Below are positions 18,181 through 28,398 of a stretch of DNA of 64,000 bases, one piece after another; positions within the stretch are counted from its first letter, which is position 1, and every line of letters starts with the position of its first letter. The notes below the pieces were generated by a model, which saw nothing but the letters and a program-made list of their open reading frames with translations, ran no database searches and was not told where the DNA came from. The DNA comes from Leptolyngbyaceae cyanobacterium (GTDB lineage Bacteria > Cyanobacteriota > Cyanobacteriia > Cyanobacteriales > Aerosakkonemataceae): contig DATNQN010000029.1 in assembly GCA_036703985.1 (NCBI GenBank), positions 62,001-126,000 on the forward strand, given 5' to 3'. Position numbers and translations under genes: made by a program.

Positions 18181-19041
18181 CTATGCGGGGGTGACGCTGA
18201 TGATTTTGCCGCCACTGCGGAGAATTTGCTGCATCTTGTTAGATAAGTTTTCGTAAGGCACCAGGAATGCCGTGCTGCTGCGACGCACGCCGGGATATCC
18301 GGGCTGACGAATACCAGCTACTTCGATGCGGTAAACGCGACCGCTTTCTCCATAGGAACCGCCCAAGCAGTTACGAGGAGCAACGTCGTTGCTAGCGCGG
18401 TAGTAAGACCAGTTGCTAGCACCGGAAGGCTCGACTACCGTGCTGGGGAGATTGCGAGCTAAATCGCGAGCGAGGCGAGTGTTATTGCCTTCTGCTTGAG
18501 AGCGATCGCTATTTGCATAACCACGGTACAAGCGGAAGATCCGATTGAAGCCTACGCTTCTTTGGCCTGCTTGATATTCAAAACCGCGATAGTAAGGTAC
18601 GATATTGTCGCCGAAATTAGCTTGATATTCCAACGAGTCGATGTAGGAATCTATTTCAGCGTCGTAACCTTTGTTTTCGTACAAATCGAGGTGGTAAACC
18701 ACTTCCGATTCGTCATAAGGAGCGCGTCCCAGAAGATGCTTATAATTAAGTTCGATCAACCGGGTTTGGAAACTGTTGTAGAAAAACTTGGTTTTGTATA
18801 GCTCTGATTTAGCTACGGCGCGAACGAATTCTTTGACGGTCAGGTTGCCATCTCGCAACAAAGATTCGGCACTGACGAGCCGTTCGGATGCCATGATGTA
18901 GTCGTTACCGAGAACTTGGCGGTATACCGCACGAATTACGTTCTCGATTTCTTCTTTGCTGGCGTAAGGCCGTAGTTCAACTTTCGGTGATTCGCTAAAA
19001 GCCGAAGTTCCCAATCGGGAAGCTGCTGCTGTGATCGCCAC
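18181..19041 (-). CDS. cpcC: Phycobilisome rod linker CpcC
   Basis: CpcC joins phycocyanin hexamers in the rods. The N-terminal linker domain has [38 protein letters not shown] and [20 protein letters not shown], the rod-linker signature. The C-terminal part (about residues 235-286) is a CpcD-like capping domain with [20 protein letters not shown] and [10 protein letters not shown]. The 286-aa length is usual. Only one cpcC is present. A hairpin lies between cpcA and cpcC, and the operon continues into cpcD. Confidence 0.96.
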   Translation of the reverse strand: MAITAAASRLGTSAFSESPKVELRPYASKEEIENVIRAVYRQVLGNDYIMASERLVSAESLLRDGNLTVKEFVRAVAKSELYKTKFFYNSFQTRLIELNYKHLLGRAPYDESEVVYHLDLYENKGYDAEIDSYIDSLEYQANFGDNIVPYYRGFEYQAGQRSVGFNRIFRLYRGYANSDRSQAEGNNTRLARDLARNLPSTVVEPSGASNWSYYRASNDVAPRNCLGGSYGESGRVYRIEVAGIRQPGYPGVRRSSTAFLVPYENLSNKMQQILRSGGKIISVTPA

Positions 19042-19088
19042 TTTGAAATCCTCCCAACAATGGTACGAAGCTCTTTAGATACAACAAT

Positions 19089-19148
19089 GCCCGGAGAGAT
19101 AAGCAACTGCTAGTCTTTTTGAACCAGCACCTGCATACCCTTCCGGGC
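19089..19148 (-). promoter_or_regulatory. Stem-loop in the cpcA-cpcC spacer
   Basis: GCCCGGA at 19089-19095 pairs with TCCGGGC at 19142-19148, closing a loop that itself has partial pairing (around GCAACTGC and GCACCTGC). It begins 13 bp after the cpcA stop. In other cyanobacteria a hairpin at this place limits read-through or protects cpcBA mRNA, so the linkers are made in lower amounts than the subunits. Here it is seen; that role is inferred. Confidence 0.5.
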
Positions 19149-19160
19149 GATCGCGATCGA

Positions 19161-19649
19161 TTAGCTCAGGGCGTTGATCGCGTAGTCGATGTAGGTGTTA
19201 GCTTCGTTAGCAGCTTGACCGCTCAAACCGTGGTTAGCTTTGACGTACTTGAGGGCTTCTACGTACCAGCTAGGAGACAAATCGAAAGCGCTGTTGATTT
19301 CGCTCAAACCAGCGATCAGGTATTCATCCATTGGACCTGTACCACCAGCAACTAAGCAGTAGGTAACCATCCGCAGGTAGTAACCGATGTCGCGAGCGCA
19401 CTTGGACTTGCCTTCAGAAGTGGAGGCATAGTTAGCGCCTTGCATTTGGGTGGTGTAAGGGAACTTTTGATACACAGCTTGGGCTGCGCCATCAATCAAC
19501 TTTTGAGCGTTGTTGGTGAGAGCGCGAGCAGCTTCCATGCTAGCGGTAGCACGCTCTAAACGGCCACGAACGCTTTGCAGTTCGGTGTTGCTCAGGAAAC
19601 GGCCTTGGGTATCGGCTGCGGCGATCGCTTCAGTGATAGGGGTCTTCAT
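19161..19649 (-). CDS. cpcA: Phycocyanin alpha subunit
   Basis: CpcA, the 162-residue alpha subunit of C-phycocyanin. It carries one bilin on Cys84, in the motif [16 protein letters not shown]. The start [20 protein letters not shown] and the end [10 protein letters not shown] are the expected ones. GGAGAT lies about 11 nt before the ATG. It lies 107 bp after cpcB, the usual arrangement in one transcript, and forms the alpha-beta monomer with the upstream gene product. Confidence 0.99.
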   Translation of the reverse strand: MKTPITEAIAAADTQGRFLSNTELQSVRGRLERATASMEAARALTNNAQKLIDGAAQAVYQKFPYTTQMQGANYASTSEGKSKCARDIGYYLRMVTYCLVAGGTGPMDEYLIAGLSEINSAFDLSPSWYVEALKYVKANHGLSGQAANEANTYIDYAINALS

Positions 19650-19756
19650 GTTTTCGGTATCTCCGGAATCTCTAAAGTTTGCTAACTAAATTTGGCGAAA
19701 AATCGCAGGTAGAGTAGCTTTTTAGAAACTATCCTACGGGCTACTAAAGGCAGTTA

Positions 19757-20851
<1,095 letters not shown>

Positions 20852-21676
20852 CTAACTAAAAGAATTTGCTTGGGCCACCCGCCGACGCAGTACTTCTAGA
20901 AGCGTAATGAAGTGAGATGGCAGAGGTGCGGTAGCTTTTATCATCTGTCTAGAGATAGGATGTTGCAAAGTAAGTTGCCAAGCATGGAGTGCTTGACCCG
21001 GTAAGTTGACCCCCACATCGCGTCCCGAACTGTAAACCGGGTCACCGACGATGGGATGACCCATAGACAAACTATGAACGCGAATTTGATGGGTACGTCC
21101 CGTTTCTAGCTGGAAGTGGATCAGGGTGTAGTTACCCAAGCGTTCTTTGACCTGCCAGTGAGTCACCGCAGAACGTCCCCCTTTTTCTTCCGGGACAACA
21201 GCCATTTTTTTGCGATCGACCGGATGGCGACCGATCGGTTGGTTAATTGTCCCGCTTTCTGTTTTGGGAGAACCGTAAACCACACCCAGGTATTCCCGGC
21301 GGGCGGTTTTGGCTTTTAGTTGTGCTTGTAAGTCTTGATAAGCTTGGTCAGTTTTGGCCACTACCATTGCCCCAGTGGTATCTTTGTCCAAACGGTGGAC
21401 AATTCCGGGACGTTGGACGCCACCAATTTCTGCTAGGGGACAATGGGCCAACAAAGCATTAACCAAAGTACCTGCTTCGTGTCCCGCAGCGGGGTGAACA
21501 ACTAATCCTGCAGGTTTGTTAATAATTAGCAAATGGTCATCTTCGTAAAGAATATCGAGGGGAATTTCTTCTGCTTGAAGTTGACTAACTTCTGCGTTAG
21601 GGATGGAAATGTGAATGTTTTCTCCTGCTTTAACGATGCGATTTTTGCTAGGGCAAATTTCCCCATTGATTTTCAC
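20852..21676 (-). CDS. RluA/RluD-family pseudouridine synthase
   Basis: An RNA pseudouridine synthase of the RluA/RluD family. The catalytic motif GIVHRLDKDTTGAMVVAK holds the active-site Asp; LETGRTHQIRVHSLSMGHPI is the second signature. The first ATG/GTG/TTG of the frame is the GTG at 21676, but the frame is open above it to about 21840 and encodes an S4 RNA-binding domain (DRLDRWISSKL and SRSRIQKLIEQGWVKINGE). Homologs include this domain, so the true start is probably upstream, perhaps an ATT at 21823 or 21838, or the start was lost by mutation. The coordinates here are the conservative ones. Confidence 0.85.
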   Translation of the reverse strand: MKINGEICPSKNRIVKAGENIHISIPNAEVSQLQAEEIPLDILYEDDHLLIINKPAGLVVHPAAGHEAGTLVNALLAHCPLAEIGGVQRPGIVHRLDKDTTGAMVVAKTDQAYQDLQAQLKAKTARREYLGVVYGSPKTESGTINQPIGRHPVDRKKMAVVPEEKGGRSAVTHWQVKERLGNYTLIHFQLETGRTHQIRVHSLSMGHPIVGDPVYSSGRDVGVNLPGQALHAWQLTLQHPISRQMIKATAPLPSHFITLLEVLRRRVAQANSFS

Positions 21677-21948
21677 CCATCCTTGTTCGATCAGTTTTTG
21701 AATGCGGGAACGGGAAAGCTCGGTTAGTTTGCTAGATATCCAGCGGTCTAGGCGATCGATCTGATTTTCTTTGAGGAAGTTGTTGGTTTCGTTAACTGTT
21801 AGGTTAATTTCAGCGTGAGAAATGGTAGTTGCTTGAATTCGACATTTTCTATTTTACGGTTTTTTTTACCGCAGATATCCACAGATGAACGCAGATGAAC
21901 GCAGATATATACCTGCATTTTTTGTGGATAGACGATCTTCCTTGTTTG

Positions 21949-22004
21949 TCGTGAGGACTTCAGTCCTCTCACTGTCTAAGCTAAGGACTAAAGCCCTTAC
22001 CAAA
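21949..22004. repeat. GAGGACTTCAGTCCTC palindromic repeat, copy 1
   Basis: First and most degenerate copy of a dispersed palindromic repeat: GTGAGGACTTCAGTCCTC, a short spacer, then AAGGACTAAAGCCCTTAC. Other copies are at 27317-27375, 29915-29966 and 29984-30038. It follows the RluD-type gene region and precedes a membrane-protein gene. Confidence 0.7.
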
Positions 22005-22034
22005 AACGATATTTACGCGATCGCATATCCTAAT

Positions 22035-23393
22035 TTATTCGCGATCGCGTTGTAAAATTTTCCAACTTAACCACCCGGTTAGTAAACCTAAACCGATACT
22101 AAATAAAAGAACTACGATTAAATTAGAAAGTGGTTCGGCAATTGGTAATCTTCTGTCTAATTTAATCGGGTAAAATTGGCTGAAATCTTTGATTAAAGCG
22201 GAAGATGCTGAAGCGGCAGCGGAGGCTGTTCCTACACCGATACCTGCGGCAGCAACTAAGTTTTCAATTCGGCGATCGCTTTCTGCTTGCTCGATTTCTA
22301 CCATTCCTTTAATGGTGTCGCGCAAGCTAGCTAAAATTTGCAAACCAGATTTGAAACTACTATAATCTTGGCGAATTTGCTTTTGATACTGTTGGGTAAC
22401 AACTTCATTTAATTCTTCTAAAAATTTCAGGTTGGTTTCCCCCACTTGACTGGCACGAGTAGAAATATTACTTACCCAAGTTCGGTAATTGTATAAATTC
22501 ACTTCCAGTGATTGATTGAGAGTTTCTAATTGTTCCAATTCAATGACATAATTAGAAAAACTAGCCAAGTTTTTCTTTAAAGTTGCTAAATCTAATTTAG
22601 AATGATTAAGCACTTCAATTGTCTCGTTTAACAGAGATAATTGCCTTTGCAATTTTTCGCTGTAAATCCGGCTCTGATTATAAGCCCAAAGGATCTTGTG
22701 ACGACAGGATAACAAATTAATCCAATAATCATAAAATCGGCTTGCTTCATCCATAACTTTTTGATTGGGATAGATGATGATGAGGATAGTATTTCTTTCC
22801 TCTTCATCTTCTTCGATACTCTTCCAATCAGGGGAAGACTGCCAAACCTCAAAAATATCAGCACCCAAAAACTTACCTGGATGAACTTTGGCATCTTGCC
22901 ATTCTTTCCCGGTAAAATAATAATAACTTGCCGCAGCAATTTCTTGGGGACTAGCAGATGAATCTGGTAAATAACCGGAAATCATCCAAGTTTTGCCTAA
23001 GTCACCTTTTCGGTCGGAAATTACTTCTTTAAGTTCTGGAAAGCAACGAACTCCTATCGGCTTCTGCTTTTCCTCTACACAAATATCTAGCAATAAGCCG
23101 TAAGTATCGTTTAACAAAACCGGATAATAATAACCGCCTATTTTAAATCCCTTCATTTGGGCAACTTTTAAGGGATAAGTCTTTTTACCTTGAGTGAGTT
23201 CTAATAGACGGGTAAATTCCGGGTTTTTTGTTCTTGACTCTGTTTCCAAATCAACCTTGATTTCGGCAGGCAAATTAGTCCAGAATACATGGTGATTTGC
23301 TAATATTTTTTGATTGCTTTCACCCAAACCTTCTTTTAGATGAAACAGAAATAAGTTCAGACTGGGATAGCAAAGATATTGTGCTAGTTTCAT
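22035..23393 (-). CDS. Coiled-coil membrane protein, unrecognised
   Basis: I do not recognise this 452-residue protein. The N-terminal 200 residues are a mixed globular region (LAQYLCYPSLNLFLFHLKEG opens it). Residues about 230-380 are strongly coiled-coil (KLQRQLSLLNETIEVLNHSK, LEQLETLNQSLEVNL). A small-residue-rich stretch GIGVGTASAAASASSALI follows. The C-terminus has one clear membrane segment, LIVVLLFSIGLGLLTGWLSW. It is followed in the gene order by nothing on its strand for 350 bp. Upstream lies a decayed CHAT/TPR gene; the two may once have been a unit, but I cannot assign a role. Confidence 0.7.
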   Translation of the reverse strand: MKLAQYLCYPSLNLFLFHLKEGLGESNQKILANHHVFWTNLPAEIKVDLETESRTKNPEFTRLLELTQGKKTYPLKVAQMKGFKIGGYYYPVLLNDTYGLLLDICVEEKQKPIGVRCFPELKEVISDRKGDLGKTWMISGYLPDSSASPQEIAAASYYYFTGKEWQDAKVHPGKFLGADIFEVWQSSPDWKSIEEDEEERNTILIIIYPNQKVMDEASRFYDYWINLLSCRHKILWAYNQSRIYSEKLQRQLSLLNETIEVLNHSKLDLATLKKNLASFSNYVIELEQLETLNQSLEVNLYNYRTWVSNISTRASQVGETNLKFLEELNEVVTQQYQKQIRQDYSSFKSGLQILASLRDTIKGMVEIEQAESDRRIENLVAAAGIGVGTASAAASASSALIKDFSQFYPIKLDRRLPIAEPLSNLIVVLLFSIGLGLLTGWLSWKILQRDRE

Positions 23394-23516
23394 TAGTGAT
23401 GGCCAAATAATTATTTTGCGAAAATCATATTTTTTTCTTCATCTTTCTTAATTGCTACACAGATGGGAGTTAATGCGGCAATTCGATGAAACGAGGTAGC
23501 TTATTTTGTAGAAAAA

Positions 23517-23940
23517 TTACATTTGAAAAATTTTCATCATCTTTGGGTTCCCCTGCTTTTTGGCGTTATGGCAATTAGTTAAATTGTCTTGCTTCCATTG
23601 TTTTAGCCAATCTTCAAAATTTTGCAATTGCCGATAGACAGGTATACGATTACCTGGGGTATTCTGGATTAAAATAACCTGAGAAAAGGAAGGCAACAGG
23701 TAAAGTTTGTTCATAAACGTTTTGTAGCAACCAGCGCAAACCAAGATTTTTTCGCTTTTCGGCTAATTCTAAAGCAGCAAGCCAGTTTCCGGATAAGGCT
23801 TGCGAACTTCCCATACTCCCGTAGCGGGTAAGTGTAGGCAAACTGAGTTCACTCGCTGTTGCTTCTTGTTTTTGCGAGAAGTTGCCCCAGTTTTTTCAGC
23901 CAACGCCAGATTGTTCTGAACATCTGCCGCACTCAACAGG
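23517..23940 (-). pseudogene. Frameshifted TPR/CHAT-protein remnant
   Basis: Three minus-strand pieces in different frames, read in order: ADVQNNLALAEKTG (about 23930-23890); then LSGNWLAALELAEKRKNLGL and WLLQNVYEQTL; then RIPVYRQLQNFEDWLKQWKQ. The piece order and the motifs (L-E-L-A-E-x-R-K-N-x-x-L, and F-E-D-W-x-K-x-W) resemble the junction between TPRs and the N-terminal part of the CHAT caspase-like domain of cyanobacterial proteins. The catalytic His/Cys region is absent. Family assignment rests on pattern memory only. It is a relic, not a working gene. Confidence 0.55.
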
Positions 23941-24171
23941 GAATTTTGTGATTAATTTTACCTTATTATGTCCATCATTTAGGGATTTTTAATGGTTTTT
24001 CAAGCTTAAACGATTATTTAATTTCCCTATTCTCTACTAGATAGCTGGGTGAAAATATCATCAATTATTTTTGGCAATATTTCTTTAAAATGGCAATAAT
24101 TTAAATAAAAAAGTTGCTTTGTTAACCATTTTGGCTCACCAAAATAGTAAATGTAGCAGAGAGTATCGCTA

Positions 24172-24660
24172 TTAGCCTTCGTCTTTTACTTCTACTAAGA
24201 TTACTTTGGAAGAAATGACAATATCTAATCCCATACAAATTACGCCAGATAAAACGAGAATCATTCCACTAATAAACAAGTAAATCGGTATTCCGGCAAT
24301 TAATGAATGAGATATAAAAAAATTAACTCCAATGGTGAAAGAAGTTAAGACAAAGCAAAATACGGCGACGATATGGCACATAATCGCGTTGCGAACGTAC
24401 CAAGTAGCTCGTAAAAGAGCGTTAACTTGGGTGTTAATGTGGAACAATCGATTATTTTCGGCTCTTTTGAGTTCGCCTTCTTCTCTTAATTGATAATGCA
24501 GGTGCCTTTTTTCTTCATTTAATAATCTGATTCTGGTTAAAAGCGCTATGTATCTGTTACTTAACCCCAAAAAAAATAAGGCACAGGAGGAAATCATTAC
24601 CGCCGGTGCCAAGATTGCTTGAATTGCTTGAGTGGAAGTTATCGCACTGGCATTCATCAT
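24172..24660 (-). CDS. DUF2721 membrane protein
   Basis: A 162-residue membrane protein of the DUF2721 family. The signature TQAIQAILAPAVMISSCALF opens it, followed by GLSNRYIALLTRIRLLNEEK, a charged coiled stretch and two further membrane helices (about residues 95-118 and 122-148). The function is not known for the family. It lies just downstream of the siroheme genes on the same strand (13 bp after cobA), so it could be their last co-transcribed gene. Confidence 0.78.
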   Translation of the reverse strand: MMNASAITSTQAIQAILAPAVMISSCALFFLGLSNRYIALLTRIRLLNEEKRHLHYQLREEGELKRAENNRLFHINTQVNALLRATWYVRNAIMCHIVAVFCFVLTSFTIGVNFFISHSLIAGIPIYLFISGMILVLSGVICMGLDIVISSKVILVEVKDEG

Positions 24661-24673
24661 AAATAGTTTGTTT

Positions 24674-25465
24674 CTAGGGACGGCAACCTGATAGGATACT
24701 GTGCAAGTTTACTACAGCACCAATCACGGCGATCGCAGGTGCGCCAAACTGAGCTTTTTCTACTTGCTCTACTATGGTTCCTAAATTACCGATTAATTCT
24801 TCTTGTTCCGGACGAGTACCCCAACGCACTAAACCTACTGGCGTATCGTTACTCAATCCTGCTAATTGGAACTGTTCGACAATATAAGGCAAGTTGTGAA
24901 CGCCCATATAAATTACAATAGTTTCCGAACCGTGGGCGATCGCATTCCAATTCACCGCAGGTCGATACTTACCCGCCGATTCGTGACCAGTGACAAAAGT
25001 TACCGAGGAACTGTAATTGCGGTGAGTTAAGGGAATTCCCGCATAAGCAGGTGCAGCAATCCCCGAAGTCACCCCCGGTACTACTTCCACCGACACCCCT
25101 GCATTCACCAAATCTTCCATTTCCTCGCCACCGCGACCGAACACGAAGGGGTCACCGCCTTTCAAACGAACTACGATAGCTGCTGTTTGCGCTTTTTCAA
25201 TTAACAGCTTAGTCGTTTCATCTTGTACCAAAGAGTGACGACCCCGACGTTTACCCGCATCAATCTTTTCTGCTATCGGATTGATCATGTTCAGAATTTG
25301 CGGACTTACCAGTGCATCGTAAATCACCACATCCGCACATTCCAACAGAGTCTTCCCTTTAAGGGTCATCAATCCGGGATCTCCCGGCCCTGCACCAACC
25401 AAGTATACCTTACCCAAACTTTTCTTCCTCTCTTCCTGCGCGTCCTTGGTGTCTTCGCGGTTCAT
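24674..25465 (-). CDS. cobA: Uroporphyrinogen-III C-methyltransferase
   Basis: A SUMT enzyme: it transfers two methyls from S-adenosylmethionine to uroporphyrinogen III, giving precorrin-2, the branch point to siroheme and cobalamin. Signatures are KVYLVGAGPGDPGLMTLKG at about residues 19-37, VVRLKGGDPFVFGRGGEEME and VPGVTSGIAAPAYAGIPLTH. The protein is 263 aa, lacking the CysG dehydrogenase/chelatase part. Its start overlaps the end of the chelatase gene upstream by 4 nt (ATGA), so the two are co-translated. The pair would provide precorrin-2 and metal insertion. Confidence 0.93.
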   Translation of the reverse strand: MNREDTKDAQEERKKSLGKVYLVGAGPGDPGLMTLKGKTLLECADVVIYDALVSPQILNMINPIAEKIDAGKRRGRHSLVQDETTKLLIEKAQTAAIVVRLKGGDPFVFGRGGEEMEDLVNAGVSVEVVPGVTSGIAAPAYAGIPLTHRNYSSSVTFVTGHESAGKYRPAVNWNAIAHGSETIVIYMGVHNLPYIVEQFQLAGLSNDTPVGLVRWGTRPEQEELIGNLGTIVEQVEKAQFGAPAIAVIGAVVNLHSILSGCRP

Positions 25466-26259
25466 TTAGCCAAATCCAAAATTAAATCAGTTAACTCAAC
25501 ACTTGCTCCCAACGGTTTTGCCAGATAGAAATTAACAGCAGGGAACTCCTGACTAATTTCCGTTACCGATCGCGCGATCGCATCCGTAATTCCACCACCA
25601 AACAAAAAATAAGGTAGAATACCGATCTGGCGATAACCTGCCATTAGCAACGCCTTCACTTGAAACTCCAACTTGGGATGTACCGACCAAAACGCGGGAA
25701 ACGCACCCAAATGTGCTGCTAACGCTTCCACCGGTTGATTTCCACCTTCTCGGCGGCTACCGTGAGATAACAAAATCCAAGCATCCCCATCAAAATCAGC
25801 CATCTGCTTGGCGAACAACTCCCTCATTCCAGGGTGAGTACCTAAATGAGGACGTATCTCAATCGTCAACTCTTCCCCAAAAGTTTGTTGTGCGATTGCC
25901 ACTTCTCCAGGGATATCCTCCATAACGTGAACCCCCGGTAAAAGGAACAATGGCAGCACTTTTAGGCGATTTAACCCAGCAGCTAGCGCTTTTTTGCCAA
26001 AATTTTCGATTTGGCGGTGCAATGGCTCTGGAGCCAATTCTAAGCAGGCTGTGGCTACTAGGGGTTGGTAAGCGGTAGCAATTGCGATCGCGCCTGGGTG
26101 GGCCACTGGTAAAGTACCCACTTTGGTTACTCCCAATAACTGAGATTGATAATTCTCCAGCTTTTGGCAGAGTAATTGAGCCAATTGATCGACCTCTTGT
26201 TGAGGACGAGGGTCGCGGCTACCATGAGATACAAGTAAATAAGCAGAAGTCAATTTCAA
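25462..26259 (-). CDS. Sirohydrochlorin chelatase-like protein (CbiX/SirB type)
   Basis: A class II chelatase of the CbiX/SirB group, which inserts iron (siroheme) or cobalt into sirohydrochlorin. The first half starts TSAYLLVSHGSRDPRPQQEV with the metal-binding His; the second has AWILLSHGSRREGGNQPVE, so the 265-residue protein carries two similar domains, as in the two-domain CbiX. LKVLPLFLLPGVHVMEDIP and IGILPYFLFGGGITDAI are the loops with the second His region (the second copy lacks the HxxD-type His). It overlaps cobA by 4 nt. The metal cannot be read from sequence; siroheme is more likely given cobA alone. Confidence 0.85.
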   Translation of the reverse strand: MKLTSAYLLVSHGSRDPRPQQEVDQLAQLLCQKLENYQSQLLGVTKVGTLPVAHPGAIAIATAYQPLVATACLELAPEPLHRQIENFGKKALAAGLNRLKVLPLFLLPGVHVMEDIPGEVAIAQQTFGEELTIEIRPHLGTHPGMRELFAKQMADFDGDAWILLSHGSRREGGNQPVEALAAHLGAFPAFWSVHPKLEFQVKALLMAGYRQIGILPYFLFGGGITDAIARSVTEISQEFPAVNFYLAKPLGASVELTDLILDLAK

Positions 26260-26371
26260 CAGAGTGTTTGAATATATGAGCTTGCAATAGCTTTATAACA
26301 AGATATCGTTTAAAAAGAAATATTTTTGTATCAAGTGTTTCTAACTTGGGATCTTCTATCTCTATTTTAAT

Positions 26372-26402
26372 AAAAAAAAGAGCCTTTATCAAATAAAAGC
26401 TC
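26372..26402 (-). terminator. Rho-independent terminator after Mn-catalase
   Basis: On the minus strand GAGCTTTTAT pairs with ATAAAGGCTC around a 3-nt loop, followed by a run of eight T. It is 45 bp past the Mn-catalase stop and before the chelatase start. Confidence 0.8.
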
Positions 26403-26446
26403 CTGGGTTATGACTATAGCTATCTTGTTGTTGGAAAATCCAAAGA

Positions 26447-27130
26447 TTAATGCTTTACAGATGGATCGGCAATATACTTAAAAGTCGGTTCTGAATTCCA
26501 AGGGCCGCGATCGTCTTTACCATTTTGTGACAAGTTGAAATAAAGATCGACTGTTTCGTCTGGTTGGATATTACCAAAGAAAGGATCGGTGAGTTTATCC
26601 AAAGACTCAAGTGCCTTCATAAACATCTGAGTATGGGAAATTTCGCGAGTTAATAAGAATACTAAAGCATCTTTAGTACCTGCATCTGGTGCTAACTTAA
26701 TTAACTCTTCGTAAGTTTGACGAGCCCCTGCTTCTGCGGCGATATCTGCCCGCAAGTCACGCACTACATCACCGCCTTCATTGATATATTTAGCCGACCA
26801 AGCAGCGCCTTGACTATCTAAAAAATGAGGCCCTACACCACGGATGGCAAACAAAGTACTCTTATAGGCTTCCGTTTGGTCAACATTTTTAGTATGTTGT
26901 TCGATCATGCGACCAACTACTTCTAAATGACTGAATTCTTCGATCGCAATATCTTGCAGCATATCGCGAATGCCAGCGTGTTCGCAGTGAAATGATTGCA
27001 CCCAGTATTGAAGAGCGGCAGTTAGTTCACCTGTAGCGCCACCAAACTGTTCTAATAATAATTGAGCAAACCGAGGATTTGGCTCGGTTATGTTTACTGA
27101 GCGCATCGTTTCTTTTTTATGGAAAAACAT
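26447..27130 (-). CDS. Manganese catalase
   Basis: A non-heme dimanganese catalase that disproportionates hydrogen peroxide in the cytosol. The ferritin-like four-helix core carries the metal ligands in ELTAALQYWVQSFHCEHAG, DIAIEEFSHLEVVGRMIEQH, ADIAAEAGARQTYEELIKL and REISHTQMFMKALESL: the expected Glu and Glu-x-x-His pairs are all there. At 227 aa it is a compact member. AGGAG lies about 9 nt before the ATG. A rho-independent terminator follows. dps lies 305 bp upstream on the same strand with its own terminator between, so each is probably its own unit. Confidence 0.92.
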   Translation of the reverse strand: MFFHKKETMRSVNITEPNPRFAQLLLEQFGGATGELTAALQYWVQSFHCEHAGIRDMLQDIAIEEFSHLEVVGRMIEQHTKNVDQTEAYKSTLFAIRGVGPHFLDSQGAAWSAKYINEGGDVVRDLRADIAAEAGARQTYEELIKLAPDAGTKDALVFLLTREISHTQMFMKALESLDKLTDPFFGNIQPDETVDLYFNLSQNGKDDRGPWNSEPTFKYIADPSVKH

Positions 27131-27316
27131 TATGTGATACTCCTACTTGATTTCTGAATCAAAAAAGCCCTGCGAACAGTCATTTACAGGACTGAAAATT
27201 TATTGATTTGTTTTTCTATTTAAAAGCTTATAATCATAGCTAATGACTATCCTGCCTCTGGAGGCATAATCGAGATAGCACCATATTTCTACCCTGAGTA
27301 TGGGGAATTAAAAATG

Positions 27317-27375
27317 GTTCGTAGTGAGGACTTTAGTCCTCATTGTCTAAAAGGACTGAAGTCCTCACTACGAAC
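27317..27375. repeat. GAGGACTTCAGTCCTC palindromic repeat, copy 2
   Basis: The most symmetric copy: arms GTTCGTAGTGAGGACTT (27317-27333) and AAGTCCTCACTACGAAC (27359-27375) are perfect reverse complements of 17 bp. Within each arm side there is a smaller GGACT/AGTCC palindrome, so it can fold as one long stem or two small ones. It lies between dps and the Mn-catalase. Confidence 0.8.
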
Positions 27376-27382
27376 ATAAAAA

Positions 27383-27407
27383 TTAGGGTGAGTATTACTC
27401 ACCCTAA
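27383..27407 (-). terminator. Rho-independent terminator after dps
   Basis: TTAGGGTGAGT and ACTCACCCTAA, 11 bp, with a 3-nt loop; on the minus strand it runs into TTTTT. It begins about 30 bp past the dps stop. Confidence 0.8.
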
Positions 27408-27435
27408 AGGACATTTGCACTAATGAATTGAGAAA

Positions 27436-27987
27436 TTAATTGTTAGCTTGAACAAAGCCAAGAGTTAAGCTATCGTGAGCTAAGAAGTGAGCGAGGTGAA
27501 ATGCTCTATCTTCAGTTTCTAACAAGATTTTTTCGTAGAGGTAACGAGTAGCGCGATCGCCTAAGCTTTCTGCTTGGGATGCTTGAGAGCGAATCAGCTT
27601 GATTATAGCTTGTTCTGCTTCCAAATCATGTTGTACCATTTGTCTGCAACTAAACACTCCGTCCGGTTCGGGAGTGAAGCAGCACAATTCGGCTAACTTA
27701 GTAAAACTAGCTACCGGAACGCCTCCTAGTCCATTCAAGCGTTCGCCAATTTCATGCACGTATCCCTGTACTTTTTCGTAGCTATCGGCAAAAAATTCGT
27801 GCAGTGAGTAAAATTCGGCACCTTCAACTACAAAATGATGTTTTTGATATTGCAGGTATAGCGCCTGAAAACTAGCAAGCGCAATGTTAAAGCCTTCGCA
27901 GACAGGTGTGGTAACAGATGTATCTAACAATATTGGATTGTCGTACACCCGATCCGCAGTGCGTAATAAACCTTGAGCTTGGGTCAT
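27436..27987 (-). CDS. Dps-family DNA-protection ferritin
   Basis: A Dps-like mini-ferritin that oxidises and stores iron with peroxide and shields DNA. The ferroxidase ligands of Dps are in [20 protein letters not shown], with the H-x(10-11)-H-E-x-x-x-D pattern. The helical body continues with [19 protein letters not shown] and the C-terminal [16 protein letters not shown], whose extra His and Glu are unusual for plain Dps and are seen in DpsA-like cyanobacterial members as I recall. The 183-aa length is within range. AGAGGAAA lies just before the start. A strong terminator follows. Confidence 0.86.
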   Translation of the reverse strand: MTQAQGLLRTADRVYDNPILLDTSVTTPVCEGFNIALASFQALYLQYQKHHFVVEGAEFYSLHEFFADSYEKVQGYVHEIGERLNGLGGVPVASFTKLAELCCFTPEPDGVFSCRQMVQHDLEAEQAIIKLIRSQASQAESLGDRATRYLYEKILLETEDRAFHLAHFLAHDSLTLGFVQANN

Positions 27988-28398
27988 GATTTTCCTCTCT
28001 TTCTTTTAGGAGAATCGCTTGCTGTTACTGTAAATTTATTCACTATTAGCTTTTCAGTCAACCTACCATTTTCAGCCTAATAATATTAATTCTCAATAAC
28101 TTGGATGAAGCAGACTAAATGAGTTACCGAAGTATGACAATTTTAGATATGGGATCGCACATTTTAAATTGGAACAGCTTACTAAGGGATGCTTTCAGCA
28201 GATTAATACTACTTTCGAGAGAAAAAATAAATTAACTATAAATGACTAGGATTTTCAACTGTTGCTTATAATACGTAACTAAATTAAATTAACATTAAGA
28301 AACAACGTACATCTTTAGGCTATCCTTTTCAAACTGGGGCATTTTGGTTCAGGCAAAATTGAGGAGAGAAAAAGATTCTGGATTCTGAATTCTGACTC
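27988..28398. other. Intergenic, no gene seen
   Basis: An AT-rich gap upstream of dps and after the kinase gene. It contains a copy of the GATTCTGAATTCTGACTCCT-type repeat at about 28376-28400. No ribosome-site-led frame or RNA gene found. Confidence 0.45.
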
